Source: Neobacillus cucumis | Lineage (GTDB): Bacteria; Bacillota; Bacilli; Bacillales_B; DSM-18226 | Direction of reading: 5' to 3' | Assembly (NCBI RefSeq): GCF_023715505.1 | Contig: NZ_JAMBOH010000003.1 | Coordinates: 62,001-126,000 of the forward strand | Length of the DNA: 64,000 nt | Shown: positions 35,887 through 47,222 of the stretch, piece after piece | Layout: every line of letters begins with the position of its first letter | How positions within the stretch are numbered: position 1 is the stretch's first letter | Program-made: the position numbers and the translations under genes | Notes under the pieces: model-generated | The model's input: the letters and a program-made list of their open reading frames with translations, nothing else | Told to the model about the DNA's origin: nothing | Database searches by the model: none

Positions 35887-36828
35887 ATGCTATACATACT
35901 ATTATTTATACTTTGTATTTTATTATTTATTTTTGGAATGACAATTATTCGGTTTGGGTTATTCAATTTGTCAGCCAATAAATTAAAAACATGGTTAATT
36001 AAATTAACCAGTACACCCTTAAAAGGAATGTTAACCGGTACATTTATTACCGCACTATTGCAAAGCAGCTCGGCGGTAATGGTTATTACAATCGGATTAA
36101 TTTCAGCTAGGATTATGACATTTCCTCAATCTATTGGCATTATTCTCGGCACCAATATTGGGACGACCTTCAAAACAGAATTAATTACATTTGACATTGA
36201 TAGAATTCTTGTTCCATTAGCCATAAGCGGTGCGCTGCTTATTTTATTTAAGAATAAAAAGGCAAGAAGCATTGGAATGCTGCTATTTGGGATTGCTTCC
36301 GTGTTCACGGCGATGAAAGGTTTCGAACTTTTGGCACAGCCTCTGACAGTCATGCCGTTTATCAACAGATTTATATTAGCCATCAATGATAATATTGCCT
36401 TAAGCCTGCTCACAGGGGCAGTTATCACTTCGATCATCCAGTCAAGTACTGCGATGACAGGGATTGCAATGGGATTTTTAACAGCCGGTCTGCTCCAGCT
36501 TGATGCAGGGATTGCGATTGTTCTTGGAGCAAATATTGGGACGTGTATTACAGCTGTGATTGCATCGATTGGAGGCGGTAAAGAATCTAGACTTGCAGCC
36601 TTTGCACATGTGTGGCTCAATGTATTTGGGGTGCTACTTTTTATCCCGCTCATCCCTTTTTTAACGAAGAATGCAGAGCTTCTTGCAAGTCAAACAGATA
36701 TTCAGTTGGCACATATAAGTGTTATTTTTAATGTTGCTACCTCTTTAATTGTTTTACCTTTTGCCACAAAATTTGGCGAAATGATTCTGTTTTTACACGA
36801 CAGAACTTCCAAAAAGCCTATATCTTAA
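35887..36828 (+). CDS. yqeW: Na+/Pi cotransporter family protein YqeW
   Basis: A 313-residue membrane protein with about eight helices and the internal duplication of the family (PF02690 type): FITALLQSSSAVMV (about 57-70) and AVITSIIQSSTAMT (about 177-190), each a QSS re-entrant motif, each followed by GTNIGT / GANIGT. It lacks the C-terminal PhoU-like domain of longer relatives. It probably moves phosphate with sodium. GAAGGGAGGGGG precedes the ATG. Position matches B. subtilis yqeW. Confidence 0.87.
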   Translation: MLYILLFILCILLFIFGMTIIRFGLFNLSANKLKTWLIKLTSTPLKGMLTGTFITALLQSSSAVMVITIGLISARIMTFPQSIGIILGTNIGTTFKTELITFDIDRILVPLAISGALLILFKNKKARSIGMLLFGIASVFTAMKGFELLAQPLTVMPFINRFILAINDNIALSLLTGAVITSIIQSSTAMTGIAMGFLTAGLLQLDAGIAIVLGANIGTCITAVIASIGGGKESRLAAFAHVWLNVFGVLLFIPLIPFLTKNAELLASQTDIQLAHISVIFNVATSLIVLPFATKFGEMILFLHDRTSKKPIS

Positions 36829-36848
36829 GAAAATTTAACAGAGCATTT

Positions 36849-36880
36849 AAAAAAGACGGTATCGCTATACCGTCTTTTTT
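36849..36880. terminator. Bidirectional terminator yqeW / deoC
   Basis: AAAAAAGACGGTAT-cgct-ATACCGTCTTTTTT, perfect 14-base arms. Confidence 0.9.
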
Positions 36881-36890
36881 AAATGGCAGG

Positions 36891-37565
36891 TTAATAATTT
36901 GAATTTACTTGCTCACCTTTTATTATAGCAACACTTGCGCTGGCTCCAATTCTTGTAGCACCAGCCTCAATCAACCTTAGGGCATCCTGCGTACTTCGGA
37001 CTCCCCCAGAGGCTTTGACACCAATATTTGGTCCAACAGTTTGTCTCATAAGGGCTATATCCTCAGCAGTGGCACCTCCGCCTGAGAAGCCAGTCGATGT
37101 TTTTACAAAATCAGCTCCCGCCTTGACCGCAAGTTCGCAAGCACGTTTCTTTTCTTCATCTGTTAACAGGTTTGTTTCAATGATTACCTTTGTTAATGCT
37201 CTATCTTTAGCCGCTTCTACTACCGCATGGATGTCCTGTTCAACTAATTGATCATTTCCGTCCTTCAATGCACCAATTGGAATGACCATATCTACTTCAT
37301 CTGCGCCTAAGTCGATAACATTCTTCGTTTCAAATGCTTTTGTTTCAGTCGTAGTTGCACCTAGAGGAAAACCGATTACAGTACAAATTTTTACACCACT
37401 CCCGTTTAACAATTCCTTGGCGGTACTTACCCAGGCAGGATTTACACAGACAGAAAAAAATTTATGATCCCGTGCTTCCTGACAAAGGATTTCAATTTGC
37501 TTCTTTGTTGCATCAGGCTTCAGTAAAGTATGGTCAATCATTGCGGCAATATTTGTCACAGCCAT
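36891..37565 (-). CDS. deoC: Deoxyribose-phosphate aldolase
   Basis: A 224-residue class I aldolase that cleaves 2-deoxyribose 5-phosphate to glyceraldehyde 3-phosphate and acetaldehyde in nucleoside breakdown. TIM-barrel motifs: [19 protein letters not shown], the Schiff-base Lys in [14 protein letters not shown], and [16 protein letters not shown] before the ATG. It lies after mtaB beyond a terminator, away from any nucleoside uptake gene; in B. subtilis deoC is in a separate dra-nupC-pdp operon. Confidence 0.95.
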   Translation of the reverse strand: MAVTNIAAMIDHTLLKPDATKKQIEILCQEARDHKFFSVCVNPAWVSTAKELLNGSGVKICTVIGFPLGATTTETKAFETKNVIDLGADEVDMVIPIGALKDGNDQLVEQDIHAVVEAAKDRALTKVIIETNLLTDEEKKRACELAVKAGADFVKTSTGFSGGGATAEDIALMRQTVGPNIGVKASGGVRSTQDALRLIEAGATRIGASASVAIIKGEQVNSNY

Positions 37566-37612
37566 ATGTTCACTCCTTAGTAATTATTCTCTTATGTAGT
37601 TTATCCAAAATA

Positions 37613-37638
37613 AAAAAGGACCTAATCAGGTCCTTTTT
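37613..37638 (-). terminator. Terminator of mtaB
   Basis: AAAAAGGACCT-aatc-AGGTCCTTTTT immediately after the mtaB stop. Confidence 0.85.
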
Positions 37639-37640
37639 CC

Positions 37641-39014
37641 TTAAATGGCTGCTTCTTCCTTATTAAAAACTTCTACTCTCATTGATGAAGAATCTTCTAC
37701 AACTTTGACAAATTGCCCTTCATTATAAGGGTAACCTGCTTTAGTAATTTTGACTTTAACAATTTTCCCAATCATAGCTTCTGTTGCTGGAAAGACTACT
37801 TTTAAGTAATTATCGGAATATCCCATATAAAGACCGGTATTCGATTCTTCCTTATATTCCTCTTCCGGAATTACCTCCAGTACATCACCTTCAAAAAGAG
37901 ACGCATATTCCTTTGCAAGTTGATCCGAAAGTGAAATTAAACGGTGAACTCGTTCATTTTTGACTTCCTCATCTACTTGATCCTCCATCCTTGCAGCTGG
38001 AGTGCCGGTCCGTTTAGAATATGGAAAAACGTGAAGTTCAGAGAATTTATGATCTTTAATAAAATTATAAGTTTCCATAAACTCTTCTTCTGTTTCGCCT
38101 GGAAAACCGACAATGACATCAGAAGTAACTGCAAGCCCGGGGAGTACTTCCTTTAGACGCTCTAATCGTTCTGCAAAAAATTCCATTGTATATTTACGGC
38201 GCATACGTTTTAGTACAGTATTAGAGCCGGATTGGAGCGGAATATGCAGGTGACGGACAATGATGTTGGAATGTTTGATTACTTCAATGACTTCGTCCGT
38301 TATCTGACTTGCCTCAATCGATGAAATCCGCAATCTTTCTAGGCCTTTTACACCCGCTTCTAAATCGCGGAGCAGGGAAGCAAGATTATAATCTTTCATG
38401 TCTTCACCGTAACCGCCAGTATGAATACCAGTTAAGACGATTTCCTTATAACCGGCATTAACCAGCTGCTGGGCTTGATGAATGACTTCTTTTGGATCAC
38501 GGGATCTCATCAGGCCGCGTGCCCAAGGAATAATACAAAACGTACAGAAATTATTGCAGCCCTCTTGAATTTTCAGTGAGGCACGCGTTCTGTCCGTAAA
38601 GGCTGGAACATCAAGCTCTTCATAAACTCGGTTTTTCATGATATTCCCTACAGCATTAATAGGCTGACGTTCTGCTTTAAATTGTTCAATATAATCCAGC
38701 ATTTTTACACGATCCTGGGTTCCTACTACAATATCAACACCAGGGATCGCCATGATTTCGGCTGGAGAAGTTTGAGCATAGCAGCCGGTTACACAAATAA
38801 CAGCATCTGGATTCTTCCGTACTGCACGCCTGATGACTTGACGGCTTTTTTTATCGCCCGTATTTGTAACAGTACATGTATTAATAATATAAACATCGGA
38901 AATTGATTCAAAGTCAACCCGCTCATAACCTTCTTGTTTAAACAACTGCCAAATGGCTTCTGTTTCATAATGATTCACTTTACAACCTAGTGTATGAAAC
39001 GCTACTGTTGCCAT
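37641..39014 (-). CDS. mtaB: tRNA t6A37 methylthiotransferase MtaB
   Basis: A 457-residue radical-SAM methylthiotransferase making ms2t6A37 in tRNA. The N-terminal UPF0004 domain holds three cluster Cys (HTLGCKVN, INTCTVT, VTGCYAQ). The radical-SAM CNNFCTFC (about 146-153) and GFPGETEEEF follow, with a C-terminal TRAM domain (about 375-440). Last gene of the hrcA-grpE-dnaK-dnaJ-prmA-rsmE-mtaB chain, as in B. subtilis (yqeV). Confidence 0.96.
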   Translation of the reverse strand: MATVAFHTLGCKVNHYETEAIWQLFKQEGYERVDFESISDVYIINTCTVTNTGDKKSRQVIRRAVRKNPDAVICVTGCYAQTSPAEIMAIPGVDIVVGTQDRVKMLDYIEQFKAERQPINAVGNIMKNRVYEELDVPAFTDRTRASLKIQEGCNNFCTFCIIPWARGLMRSRDPKEVIHQAQQLVNAGYKEIVLTGIHTGGYGEDMKDYNLASLLRDLEAGVKGLERLRISSIEASQITDEVIEVIKHSNIIVRHLHIPLQSGSNTVLKRMRRKYTMEFFAERLERLKEVLPGLAVTSDVIVGFPGETEEEFMETYNFIKDHKFSELHVFPYSKRTGTPAARMEDQVDEEVKNERVHRLISLSDQLAKEYASLFEGDVLEVIPEEEYKEESNTGLYMGYSDNYLKVVFPATEAMIGKIVKVKITKAGYPYNEGQFVKVVEDSSSMRVEVFNKEEAAI

Positions 39015-39020
39015 TTAATC

Positions 39021-39770
39021 TCACCTCAATAGTTCAAAATGATAGGAAATAGCCGCAAGTGAATATAATGGTGCGGTTTCCGTTCTTAATATTCGCGGTC
39101 CTAAACCGCAAAGCCCAAACCCACAATCCTTTAAATGCTGAACCTCTTCCTCCGCTAAGCCGCCTTCCGGCCCAAAAACGATAAGGAGACTTTCGCCATT
39201 TTTCATCTTCTTTAATGTTGAAGAAAGGACCGAGGTCTCGCCCTGCCGGCTTTCTTCCTCGTATGCTGCTAATTTATAATCGAAGTCATTGCTCTTTTTC
39301 AACAAGTCTTTAAAGGACATAGGATTAATAATACTAGGTAAAATAGTTCGATGGGATTGTTCCGCCGCCTCTTTAGCAATCTTTTGCCATCTATCTATTT
39401 TTTTTGCCGCTTTTTTTTCATCCCATTTCACAACCGAACGGGCAGCAGAAAAGGGCAAAAACTGCTGGGCACCTAATTCCGTCCCTTTTTGGATGATCCA
39501 CTCTAGCTTGTCCCCTTTTGGTAACCCGCTTGCTATTGTGATCGAAATTGGGAGCTCGGGACTCTCATCTATCCATTGTACAACGTCTGCAACGACACTT
39601 GAATTGGTAATTTCTGAAAGACTGCAAACAGCCTGCTTTCCCTCTGGATCAACGCAAATAATTCGATCATTGATTTCCATCCGCATGACCTTTACGATAT
39701 GATGTCGGTCCTCTTCATCAATGATAAAGTGATCATTATTGGCTTTTTGTTGAACAAAGTAGCGTTGCAT
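39021..39770 (-). CDS. rsmE: 16S rRNA (uracil1498-N3)-methyltransferase RsmE
   Basis: A 249-residue SPOUT methyltransferase (YqeU). The N-terminal PUA-like domain (about 1-70) is followed by ASGLPKGDKLEWIIQKGTELG and the knotted SAM site, with FGPEGGLAEEEV and LGPRILRTETAPL. ATG 39770 fits the MQRYF family start and a GAGG nine bases upstream. Six bases before mtaB; separated from prmA by a hairpin. Confidence 0.94.
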   Translation of the reverse strand: MQRYFVQQKANNDHFIIDEEDRHHIVKVMRMEINDRIICVDPEGKQAVCSLSEITNSSVVADVVQWIDESPELPISITIASGLPKGDKLEWIIQKGTELGAQQFLPFSAARSVVKWDEKKAAKKIDRWQKIAKEAAEQSHRTILPSIINPMSFKDLLKKSNDFDYKLAAYEEESRQGETSVLSSTLKKMKNGESLLIVFGPEGGLAEEEVQHLKDCGFGLCGLGPRILRTETAPLYSLAAISYHFELLR

Positions 39771-39831
39771 ACATTGCACCCTCTCTTAACATTTACACTT
39801 TATTTTACTATTTTATAGATGGAAGGAAAAT

Positions 39832-39858
39832 AAAAAGGGGTTGTCTACACCCCTTTTT
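39832..39858 (-). terminator. Hairpin between prmA and rsmE
   Basis: AAAAAGGGG-N9-CCCCTTTTT. It reads as a short-stem terminator after prmA and could reduce read-through into rsmE-mtaB. Confidence 0.6.
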
Positions 39859-39864
39859 CAGTCA

Positions 39865-40806
39865 TTATTTCCTTTTTGCGCAAATCGCAACCCAATCTTC
39901 CATTAATATGGTTTCTACGATTTCAAAACCCGAATTAATTAGGGCATCCTTCACGAGATCTTTTTTAGGCTGGATAATACCAGAGGCAATAAAAGAACCG
40001 CCTGGTTTTACAACACGAGCAACATCATCAGTGAACCTAAGAATAACTTCCGCTAAAATGTTTGCGACAATCACATCTGCAGAGTTTTCCTCAACACCAT
40101 CTAAGAGGTTGTTCTGCGCAACAGCAACCTTTTCATGTACCTTATTCAGTTTGATATTCAGCTTTGCTGATGTAACAGCCACTTCATCTAAATCATATGC
40201 CCTAACGTCTTCTGCTCCAAGCAATGCTGCAGCGATGCTAAGAACACCTGAGCCTGTACCTACATCAATAACACGGTCACCCGGACGGACAGTTTTTTCT
40301 AAAGCCTGGATACACATTACCGTTGTTGGATGTGTTCCAGTACCAAAGGCCATACCAGGGTCCAATTCAATAATTAGTTCATCACTGCTAACAGGCTCGT
40401 ATATCTCCCATGTAGGCACAATCGTGAATTTTTCAGAAATTTTCACTGGATTATAATACTTTTTCCAAGCTGTGGCCCATTCTTCTTCATTTACTTCACT
40501 TATGGTTACTTTATTTAACCCTAAATCAATGTCATGAAGGATAAGATCGTTAATCGATTCTTTGATGGCGTCTACCGTTTCACCAAGGAAACTGTTAACA
40601 GGTAAATAGGCTTTTATAATGACGCCTTCTTCGGGATAATCGTCTGGATTAAGTTGGTAGATTTCTCCGAATTGATCTTCCCTTTCTTTCGTCAATTCAA
40701 AGGGGTCTTCTATGACTACACCGCTCGCCCCAGCCTCATGTAAGATATTCGAAATAGGTTCGATCGCCTCGTTTGTCGTGTGGATACTAATCTCTGACCA
40801 CTTCAT
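39865..40806 (-). CDS. prmA: Ribosomal protein L11 methyltransferase PrmA
   Basis: A 313-residue SAM methyltransferase that trimethylates L11. The N-terminal substrate-recognition domain begins [10 protein letters not shown], then a linker and the Rossmann domain with [14 protein letters not shown] and [15 protein letters not shown] 40806 is preferred: homologues begin MKWSE and GGAG lies nine bases upstream. Follows dnaJ closely (17 bases). Confidence 0.94.
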   Translation of the reverse strand: MKWSEISIHTTNEAIEPISNILHEAGASGVVIEDPFELTKEREDQFGEIYQLNPDDYPEEGVIIKAYLPVNSFLGETVDAIKESINDLILHDIDLGLNKVTISEVNEEEWATAWKKYYNPVKISEKFTIVPTWEIYEPVSSDELIIELDPGMAFGTGTHPTTVMCIQALEKTVRPGDRVIDVGTGSGVLSIAAALLGAEDVRAYDLDEVAVTSAKLNIKLNKVHEKVAVAQNNLLDGVEENSADVIVANILAEVILRFTDDVARVVKPGGSFIASGIIQPKKDLVKDALINSGFEIVETILMEDWVAICAKRK

Positions 40807-40823
40807 CTCTACCAACTCCATCC

Positions 40824-41951
40824 TTACTCGCTTTTAAAAGCTCTTTTTACTTTTGAGAAAAAACCTTCTTCGTGTTCACCGATTGGCGAAGAACCGCTAA
40901 CGTCTTCAAATTCCTTAAGAAGCTGTTTTTGTTTATCAGACAGCTTGGTTGGGGTAATAATACGGACTATTATATACTGATCTCCGACGCCGTATCCACG
41001 AACGTTTGGAATCCCTTTTCCTTTGAGGCGGAATTTTTTACCTGTTTGTGTACCGGCAGGGATTTTAAGCTTAACCTTTCCTTTTAGAGCTGGAACCTCA
41101 ATTTCATCACCTAAGGCAGCTTGAACAAAGGTAATTGGCATCTCACAATAAATATCATCGCCATCCCGTTCGAAAAACTCGTGTGAACGTACATGGAATA
41201 CTACATAAAGATCACCGGACGGACCGCCGTTGGTTCCGCCTTCACCTTGTCCTGCCATACGTAACTGTTGTCCATCATCAATACCTGCAGGGATTTTGAT
41301 ATGGATTTTTTTACGTTTTTGGACTTTCCCTTTTCCGCCGCAGGTTGAACATTTATGCTTAATCTCTTTTCCAGTACCATGACAATAATGGCAAGTTCGG
41401 CGATTAACAATTCTGCCAAATGGTGTGTTTTGTTCGACATTTAACTGTCCAGTACCATGGCAATGCTGACATGTCTCTGGGTTAGTTCCAGGTTTAGCAC
41501 CCGAGCCATGACAGGTTTCACATGTTTCTTCTCTTGGTATTTCTATATCTGTTTCTTTTCCAAACGCAGCTTCTTCAAATGAAACCGTCATTGTATATTG
41601 CAAATCAGCACCTTGTCTTGGCGCATTCGGATCACGTCTTCTAGACCCGCCGCCACCGCCAAAGAAGGTATTAAAGATATCCTCAAACCCTCCAAAGCCG
41701 CCGCCAAAGTCACCGCCACCGAAGCCCTGGTTTGGATCGGTATGTCCGAATTGGTCGTAATGGGCCTTTTTTTGATCATCGCTTAGCACTTCATAAGCTT
41801 CAGCAATCTCTTTAAATTTATCAGCTGCATCTGGCTCTTTATTAATGTCCGGATGATACTGTTTAGATAGCTTTCGATAGGCCTTTTTTATTTCATCCTT
41901 AGAAGCACTTTTGCTAACACCAAGCACTTCATAGTAATCTCGTTTACTCAT
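40824..41951 (-). CDS. dnaJ: Chaperone protein DnaJ
   Basis: A 375-residue class I DnaJ cochaperone that delivers clients to DnaK and stimulates its ATPase. J domain with YHPDIN (HPD motif, about 33-35), Gly/Phe-rich linker (about 75-105), four CxxCxGxG zinc repeats ([32 protein letters not shown], about 145-215) and the C-terminal substrate domains. [11 protein letters not shown] start at 41951. A terminator-like hairpin and a repeat element separate it from dnaK. Confidence 0.98.
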   Translation of the reverse strand: MSKRDYYEVLGVSKSASKDEIKKAYRKLSKQYHPDINKEPDAADKFKEIAEAYEVLSDDQKKAHYDQFGHTDPNQGFGGGDFGGGFGGFEDIFNTFFGGGGGSRRRDPNAPRQGADLQYTMTVSFEEAAFGKETDIEIPREETCETCHGSGAKPGTNPETCQHCHGTGQLNVEQNTPFGRIVNRRTCHYCHGTGKEIKHKCSTCGGKGKVQKRKKIHIKIPAGIDDGQQLRMAGQGEGGTNGGPSGDLYVVFHVRSHEFFERDGDDIYCEMPITFVQAALGDEIEVPALKGKVKLKIPAGTQTGKKFRLKGKGIPNVRGYGVGDQYIIVRIITPTKLSDKQKQLLKEFEDVSGSSPIGEHEEGFFSKVKRAFKSE

Positions 41952-42015
41952 GATTACCACTCCCGAATCTGTCACATAAAGATTATTCTAACACCCTTTG
42001 GAAGGGTATTGCAAT

Positions 42016-42044
42016 AAAAAAGCCAAAGCCTGTTACTTTGACTT
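42016..42044 (-). terminator. Terminator-like hairpin between dnaK and dnaJ
   Basis: On the minus strand AAGTCAAAG-taacagg-CTTTGGCTT followed by Ts (one G-U pair). It would end part of the hrcA-grpE-dnaK transcripts before dnaJ. Confidence 0.7.
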
Positions 42045-42086
42045 TGACTTTTTGTAAGAATAACGAACGGTTTCTATATCCTTTAC

Positions 42087-42238
42087 TAACTGTCTAGCTG
42101 CAACGTCTAGGGGCTCTTAGGTCTAAGCGAATCAGATAAGAAGGCTAAAATCCAGCCTTCTTGTCTCCCCGACTGTAGCCTTGTGTCCCTAGGAAAAAAT
42201 GAACTGCTTTTTTCCCTGCTCAAGGCGCTTCCGCTTTT

Positions 42239-42240
<2 letters not shown>
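42087..42240 (-). repeat. Intergenic repeat element, copy D, between dnaK and dnaJ
   Basis: On the minus strand, from the dnaK stop: AAAAGCGGAAGCGCCTTGAG, core AGCAGTTCATTTTTTCCTAG, an inner hairpin AGAAGGCT-ggatttt-AGCCTTCTT, and a far end with CCCCTAGACGTTGCAGCTAG. It shares ends and core with copies B and C but is about twice as long, owing to the inner hairpin insert. Confidence 0.65.
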
Positions 42241-44077
<1,837 letters not shown>

Positions 44078-44093
44078 CTATAAATATGTAGAA

Positions 44094-44693
44094 TTATTGA
44101 TTTACTTTAACCATTGAAGGTCGGATAACACGATCCTTTAACAGATAACCCTTTTGAAATTCATCAGTAACAATGTTCGAACCATAATTCTCATCTTCTC
44201 CCTGCATAACGGCTTGGTGCAGGTGTGGATCAAATTCTTTACCAACAGCTTCAATTGGCTCAACACCTTCTTTTTTAAGTGCATCCACCATACCTCGGTA
44301 TACCATATCCATTCCTTGCAGTAAAGACTTAACTTGTTCATTATCGGCTTCTACTTTCATGGCTCTTTCAAAGTTGTCCAAAGCCGGCAATAGGTCCGTA
44401 ATCAATTTTTGAGCTCTATATTTTTCGCCAGCCTCTTGGTCTAATCTTGTACGGCGGCGGAAATTATCAAAATCAGCTTGAAGTCGCAAAATTCGATTGT
44501 CTGCTTCCTCGAGCTTATCCTTAAGCTGCTGAATTTCTTGCAGATATTTTTCAACAGGATTAACTTCTGCTTCTTCTGTTGATGTCTCTTCACTAGGAAC
44601 AGCTTTACCAGTATTTTCCTCAGTAAGTTCAACTTGTTCATTACTTTCGATTTCTGCTTCTTCATTGATTGTATTATTTTTTTCAGTCGTCAA
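44094..44693 (-). CDS. grpE: Nucleotide exchange factor GrpE
   Basis: A 199-residue DnaK nucleotide exchange factor and thermosensor. Acidic disordered N-terminus (about 1-55), long coiled coil (about 60-115, [16 protein letters not shown]), and a C-terminal beta domain with the signature [11 protein letters not shown] and [13 protein letters not shown] 44693 is chosen since GGGAGGTG lies 6-8 bases upstream and the N-terminus MTTEKNN fits relatives; longer starts overlap the ribosome site. A large hairpin lies between hrcA and this gene. Confidence 0.95.
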   Translation of the reverse strand: MTTEKNNTINEEAEIESNEQVELTEENTGKAVPSEETSTEEAEVNPVEKYLQEIQQLKDKLEEADNRILRLQADFDNFRRRTRLDQEAGEKYRAQKLITDLLPALDNFERAMKVEADNEQVKSLLQGMDMVYRGMVDALKKEGVEPIEAVGKEFDPHLHQAVMQGEDENYGSNIVTDEFQKGYLLKDRVIRPSMVKVNQ

Positions 44694-44756
44694 CTTACTC
44701 ACCTCCCTTAAAGGATTCACACTAACTACTTATCGTAACTGATATATATTACAAGG

Positions 44757-44830
44757 AAAAGGGGTGAAACATAGAAAATGCGTCTCGCCGCTAGGGCGCT
44801 GGAGACATTTTCAAAAGGCATTTCACCCTT
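44757..44830. other. Large hairpin between hrcA and grpE
   Basis: Nested inverted repeat: outer arms AAGGGGTGAAA / TTTCACCCTT (one bulged G), inner arms GAAAATGCGTCTC / GAGACATTTTC, apical loop GC-rich (GCCGCTAGGGCGCTG). It lies 64 bases before the grpE start in the transcript and is not followed by a T run, so it is probably an RNA processing or stabilising structure rather than a terminator. B. subtilis dnaK-operon mRNA is known to be processed in this interval. Confidence 0.6.
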
Positions 44831-44847
44831 ACTCAATATTACCAGCA

Positions 44848-45882
44848 CTAATTACTTTGATACAATTTTGTTAAAACAGAGGTCAAATCCCTGCTTAAAA
44901 ATTGAAGCAGGCTAATTACACGTGAATATTCCATTCTTGTAGGGCCTAAAATGGCAATGGTTCCTAATTTTTCAATACCTACAGAATAAGAAGCAGTAAT
45001 TAAACTGCAATTATCCATGGCACTAATATTATTTTCCCTGCCGATTTTAACATGGATCCCAGCTGATTCATTTCGAATTAAATTGTAAATCCAATCTTCC
45101 TGATCAATCATGGTCAATAAACTGCGAATCTTGGTAATATCATGAAATTCCGGCTGGCTTAACATATTTGTTTTTCCACCGAAGAATAACTTCTCTGTCA
45201 CCGGCATTTTAAATGATTCAGCGATTAAATGGAGCATTAAATCGTAGTTATGGATATGCTGGCGTAACAGCACGGCCACTTCTTTATAAATCTTATCATT
45301 TAACTCTTCTAGCGGGACTCCGGATAAACGGTCGTTTAGAATGTTTACCGTTTTTTCAATATCACTTGCATCCACCATATCAGGCAGCGAAAATGTCCTG
45401 TTTTCAACATGACCCGAATCCGTTACAAAAATTGCCACCGCTGTTTCCTTATTTAAAGGAATGATTTGTATTTTCTTTAATTTATTAATACTAACAGCAG
45501 GTCCTAGGACGATGGATGTATAATTGGTTAACTCCGATAAGATTTTCGCAGATTTTTGGATGATTGCTTCAAACTCAAATATTCTCTCTGCAAAAATCGA
45601 TTGAATGATCGAGATATCATTTTGATTTAATGCTTGAGGCGAAACTAAATGATCCACATAGTACCGATATCCTTTTTCTGAAGGCACACGCCCTGATGAG
45701 GTATGTGTCTTTTCGATAAACCCCAATTCTTCTAGGTCGGCCATTTCATTTCGAATGGTAGCGGAACTAAAGGAAATTTCCTCTTTTTTCGACAAGCTTC
45801 TTGAGCCGACTGGTTGGGCAGATCGAATAAAGTCATCAACAATAACCTGAAGAATCAACAATTGACGATCTGTTAGCAACAT
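44848..45882 (-). CDS. hrcA: Heat-inducible transcription repressor HrcA
   Basis: A 344-residue repressor of class I heat-shock genes. The N-terminal winged helix (about 1-80, [31 protein letters not shown]) binds CIRCE; a GAF-like domain and an inserted dimerization region follow. Folding of HrcA depends on GroEL, which is how the operon senses heat. AGAGGTG precedes the ATG; the CIRCE element lies between the promoter and the gene, so hrcA is autoregulated. Confidence 0.97.
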   Translation of the reverse strand: MLLTDRQLLILQVIVDDFIRSAQPVGSRSLSKKEEISFSSATIRNEMADLEELGFIEKTHTSSGRVPSEKGYRYYVDHLVSPQALNQNDISIIQSIFAERIFEFEAIIQKSAKILSELTNYTSIVLGPAVSINKLKKIQIIPLNKETAVAIFVTDSGHVENRTFSLPDMVDASDIEKTVNILNDRLSGVPLEELNDKIYKEVAVLLRQHIHNYDLMLHLIAESFKMPVTEKLFFGGKTNMLSQPEFHDITKIRSLLTMIDQEDWIYNLIRNESAGIHVKIGRENNISAMDNCSLITASYSVGIEKLGTIAILGPTRMEYSRVISLLQFLSRDLTSVLTKLYQSN

Positions 45883-45894
45883 TCATCACCTCTG

Positions 45895-45921
45895 TTAGCA
45901 CTCCTCATTAACGAGTGCTAA
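45895..45921. promoter_or_regulatory. CIRCE operator (HrcA binding site)
   Basis: TTAGCACTC-N9-GAGTGCTAA: a perfect match to the CIRCE inverted repeat, 13 bases before the hrcA start. Confidence 0.97.
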
Positions 45922-45933
45922 TTATATTAATAA

Positions 45934-45961
45934 ATTATCAAAAAAAGTGGGATGGTGTCAA
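45934..45961 (-). promoter_or_regulatory. SigA-type promoter of the hrcA-grpE-dnaK operon
   Basis: On the minus strand TTGACA (45961-45956), 16 bases, GATAAT (45939-45934); CIRCE follows within the start region. Confidence 0.7.
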
Positions 45962-46005
45962 TCAAAAAGAACGCAAAATGGCACATTAGCCGCAAAGACT
46001 TAGTC

Positions 46006-47145
46006 TTAGATGACACCTAAAAAGGCCTGGAATACTTCGTTACCCAATAAGCGGCCCTTTTTAGTTAAATATATATTATCGTTTTTCACTTCTATCCATT
46101 GTTTAGCACTTAGATCAGCCAGTTCCTTTGCAAATAAATTTAGAGGGTCGAGGGCAAATTTTTCATAAAAGTGAGCAATGGATATCCCTTCTGTTTTTCG
46201 GAGCCCGAGAAACATTTCCTCTTCCATCTGCTCTTCTTTTGTAACGAGATGGTCTTCAAAAATCGGGAGAACATTACTATTGATTTGCTCAATATATTTT
46301 TTTACAGGCCCTGAATTGGAACGTCTCCAGCCATTCACATAACTGTGTGCGCCTGCCCCGAATCCATAGTAATAATCATTATTCCAATAGGTTAAATTAT
46401 GTTTACTTTCGAATCCTGGTCTTGAAAAATTACTGATTTCATACTGATGAAAACCGTTCATTTCCATTTCTTCCATTAACATTTCATACATACTCGCTTC
46501 CACATCTTCCCCAGGAGTCGGCAGCTTACCCTTTTTTAATAAATTATAAAAAACAGTTTTAGGCTCAATAATTAGCGAATAGGCTGAAAAGTGTGGAATA
46601 TCCAGCGAAAAGGCCTCTGTTAATGAGTCTTTGAAGTCCTGGACAGTTTGGGTGGGTAAACTAAAAATCAAATCAATGCTGATATTCTCAAATCCGACCT
46701 TTTTTGCGTTTTCAATCGTCTGGTAAACATCCTTTGCTTTGTGGACACGGCCGATTTTTTTTAGCAGCTCCTCATTAAACGTTTGTACACCAAGACTGAG
46801 TCGGTTCACACCAGCATCTTTTAATATTTGTAATTTTTCTTTTGATAAATCACCGGGATTGGCTTCAAAAGTAAATTCAATTTTGTCGTTTCTTGGCAGG
46901 TTTGTACGAATACTTTTACAAAAAGTGTAGAGCTGTTGTTCATTTAAAGAAGTGGGGGTTCCTCCGCCAACAAAAATGGTATCCAGTGAATCGGTTGGAA
47001 ATTCACAAAGGGTCATTTTCATCTCTTGGTCGAGGGCCTTTAAATAATCATCCACTGGCTGGCCTTTTAAAAACACTTTATTAAAGTCACAATAGTGGCA
47101 AATGTGCTCACAAAACGGGATATGGAGGTATGCTGCTTTAATCAT
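46006..47145 (-). CDS. hemW: Radical SAM haem chaperone HemW
   Basis: A 379-residue HemN-like radical-SAM protein. The cluster motif C-x3-C-x2-C is in FCEHICHYCDFNK (about 12-22), followed by FVGGGTPT and NRLSLGVQTF. The reductase-type HemN_C domain is near the C-terminus. Lacking the extra N-terminal Cys of true coproporphyrinogen dehydrogenase, this type is a haem chaperone (HemW) rather than HemN. AGGAAGAAAC precedes the ATG; between lepA and hrcA as in B. subtilis. Confidence 0.93.
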   Translation of the reverse strand: MIKAAYLHIPFCEHICHYCDFNKVFLKGQPVDDYLKALDQEMKMTLCEFPTDSLDTIFVGGGTPTSLNEQQLYTFCKSIRTNLPRNDKIEFTFEANPGDLSKEKLQILKDAGVNRLSLGVQTFNEELLKKIGRVHKAKDVYQTIENAKKVGFENISIDLIFSLPTQTVQDFKDSLTEAFSLDIPHFSAYSLIIEPKTVFYNLLKKGKLPTPGEDVEASMYEMLMEEMEMNGFHQYEISNFSRPGFESKHNLTYWNNDYYYGFGAGAHSYVNGWRRSNSGPVKKYIEQINSNVLPIFEDHLVTKEEQMEEEMFLGLRKTEGISIAHFYEKFALDPLNLFAKELADLSAKQWIEVKNDNIYLTKKGRLLGNEVFQAFLGVI

Positions 47146-47170
47146 GTTTCTTCCTCTATTCTTTTTAACG

Positions 47171-47218
47171 AAAAAGAGGCTAGGAAAACCTGTTTAGGCG
47201 CTCCCTAACCTCTCTTTA
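47171..47218 (-). terminator. Terminator of lepA
   Basis: On the minus strand AAAGAGAGGTTAGG and CCTAGCCTCTTTTT arms around a loop with a small inner stem, then Ts. Confidence 0.7.
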
Positions 47219-47222
47219 GTTT

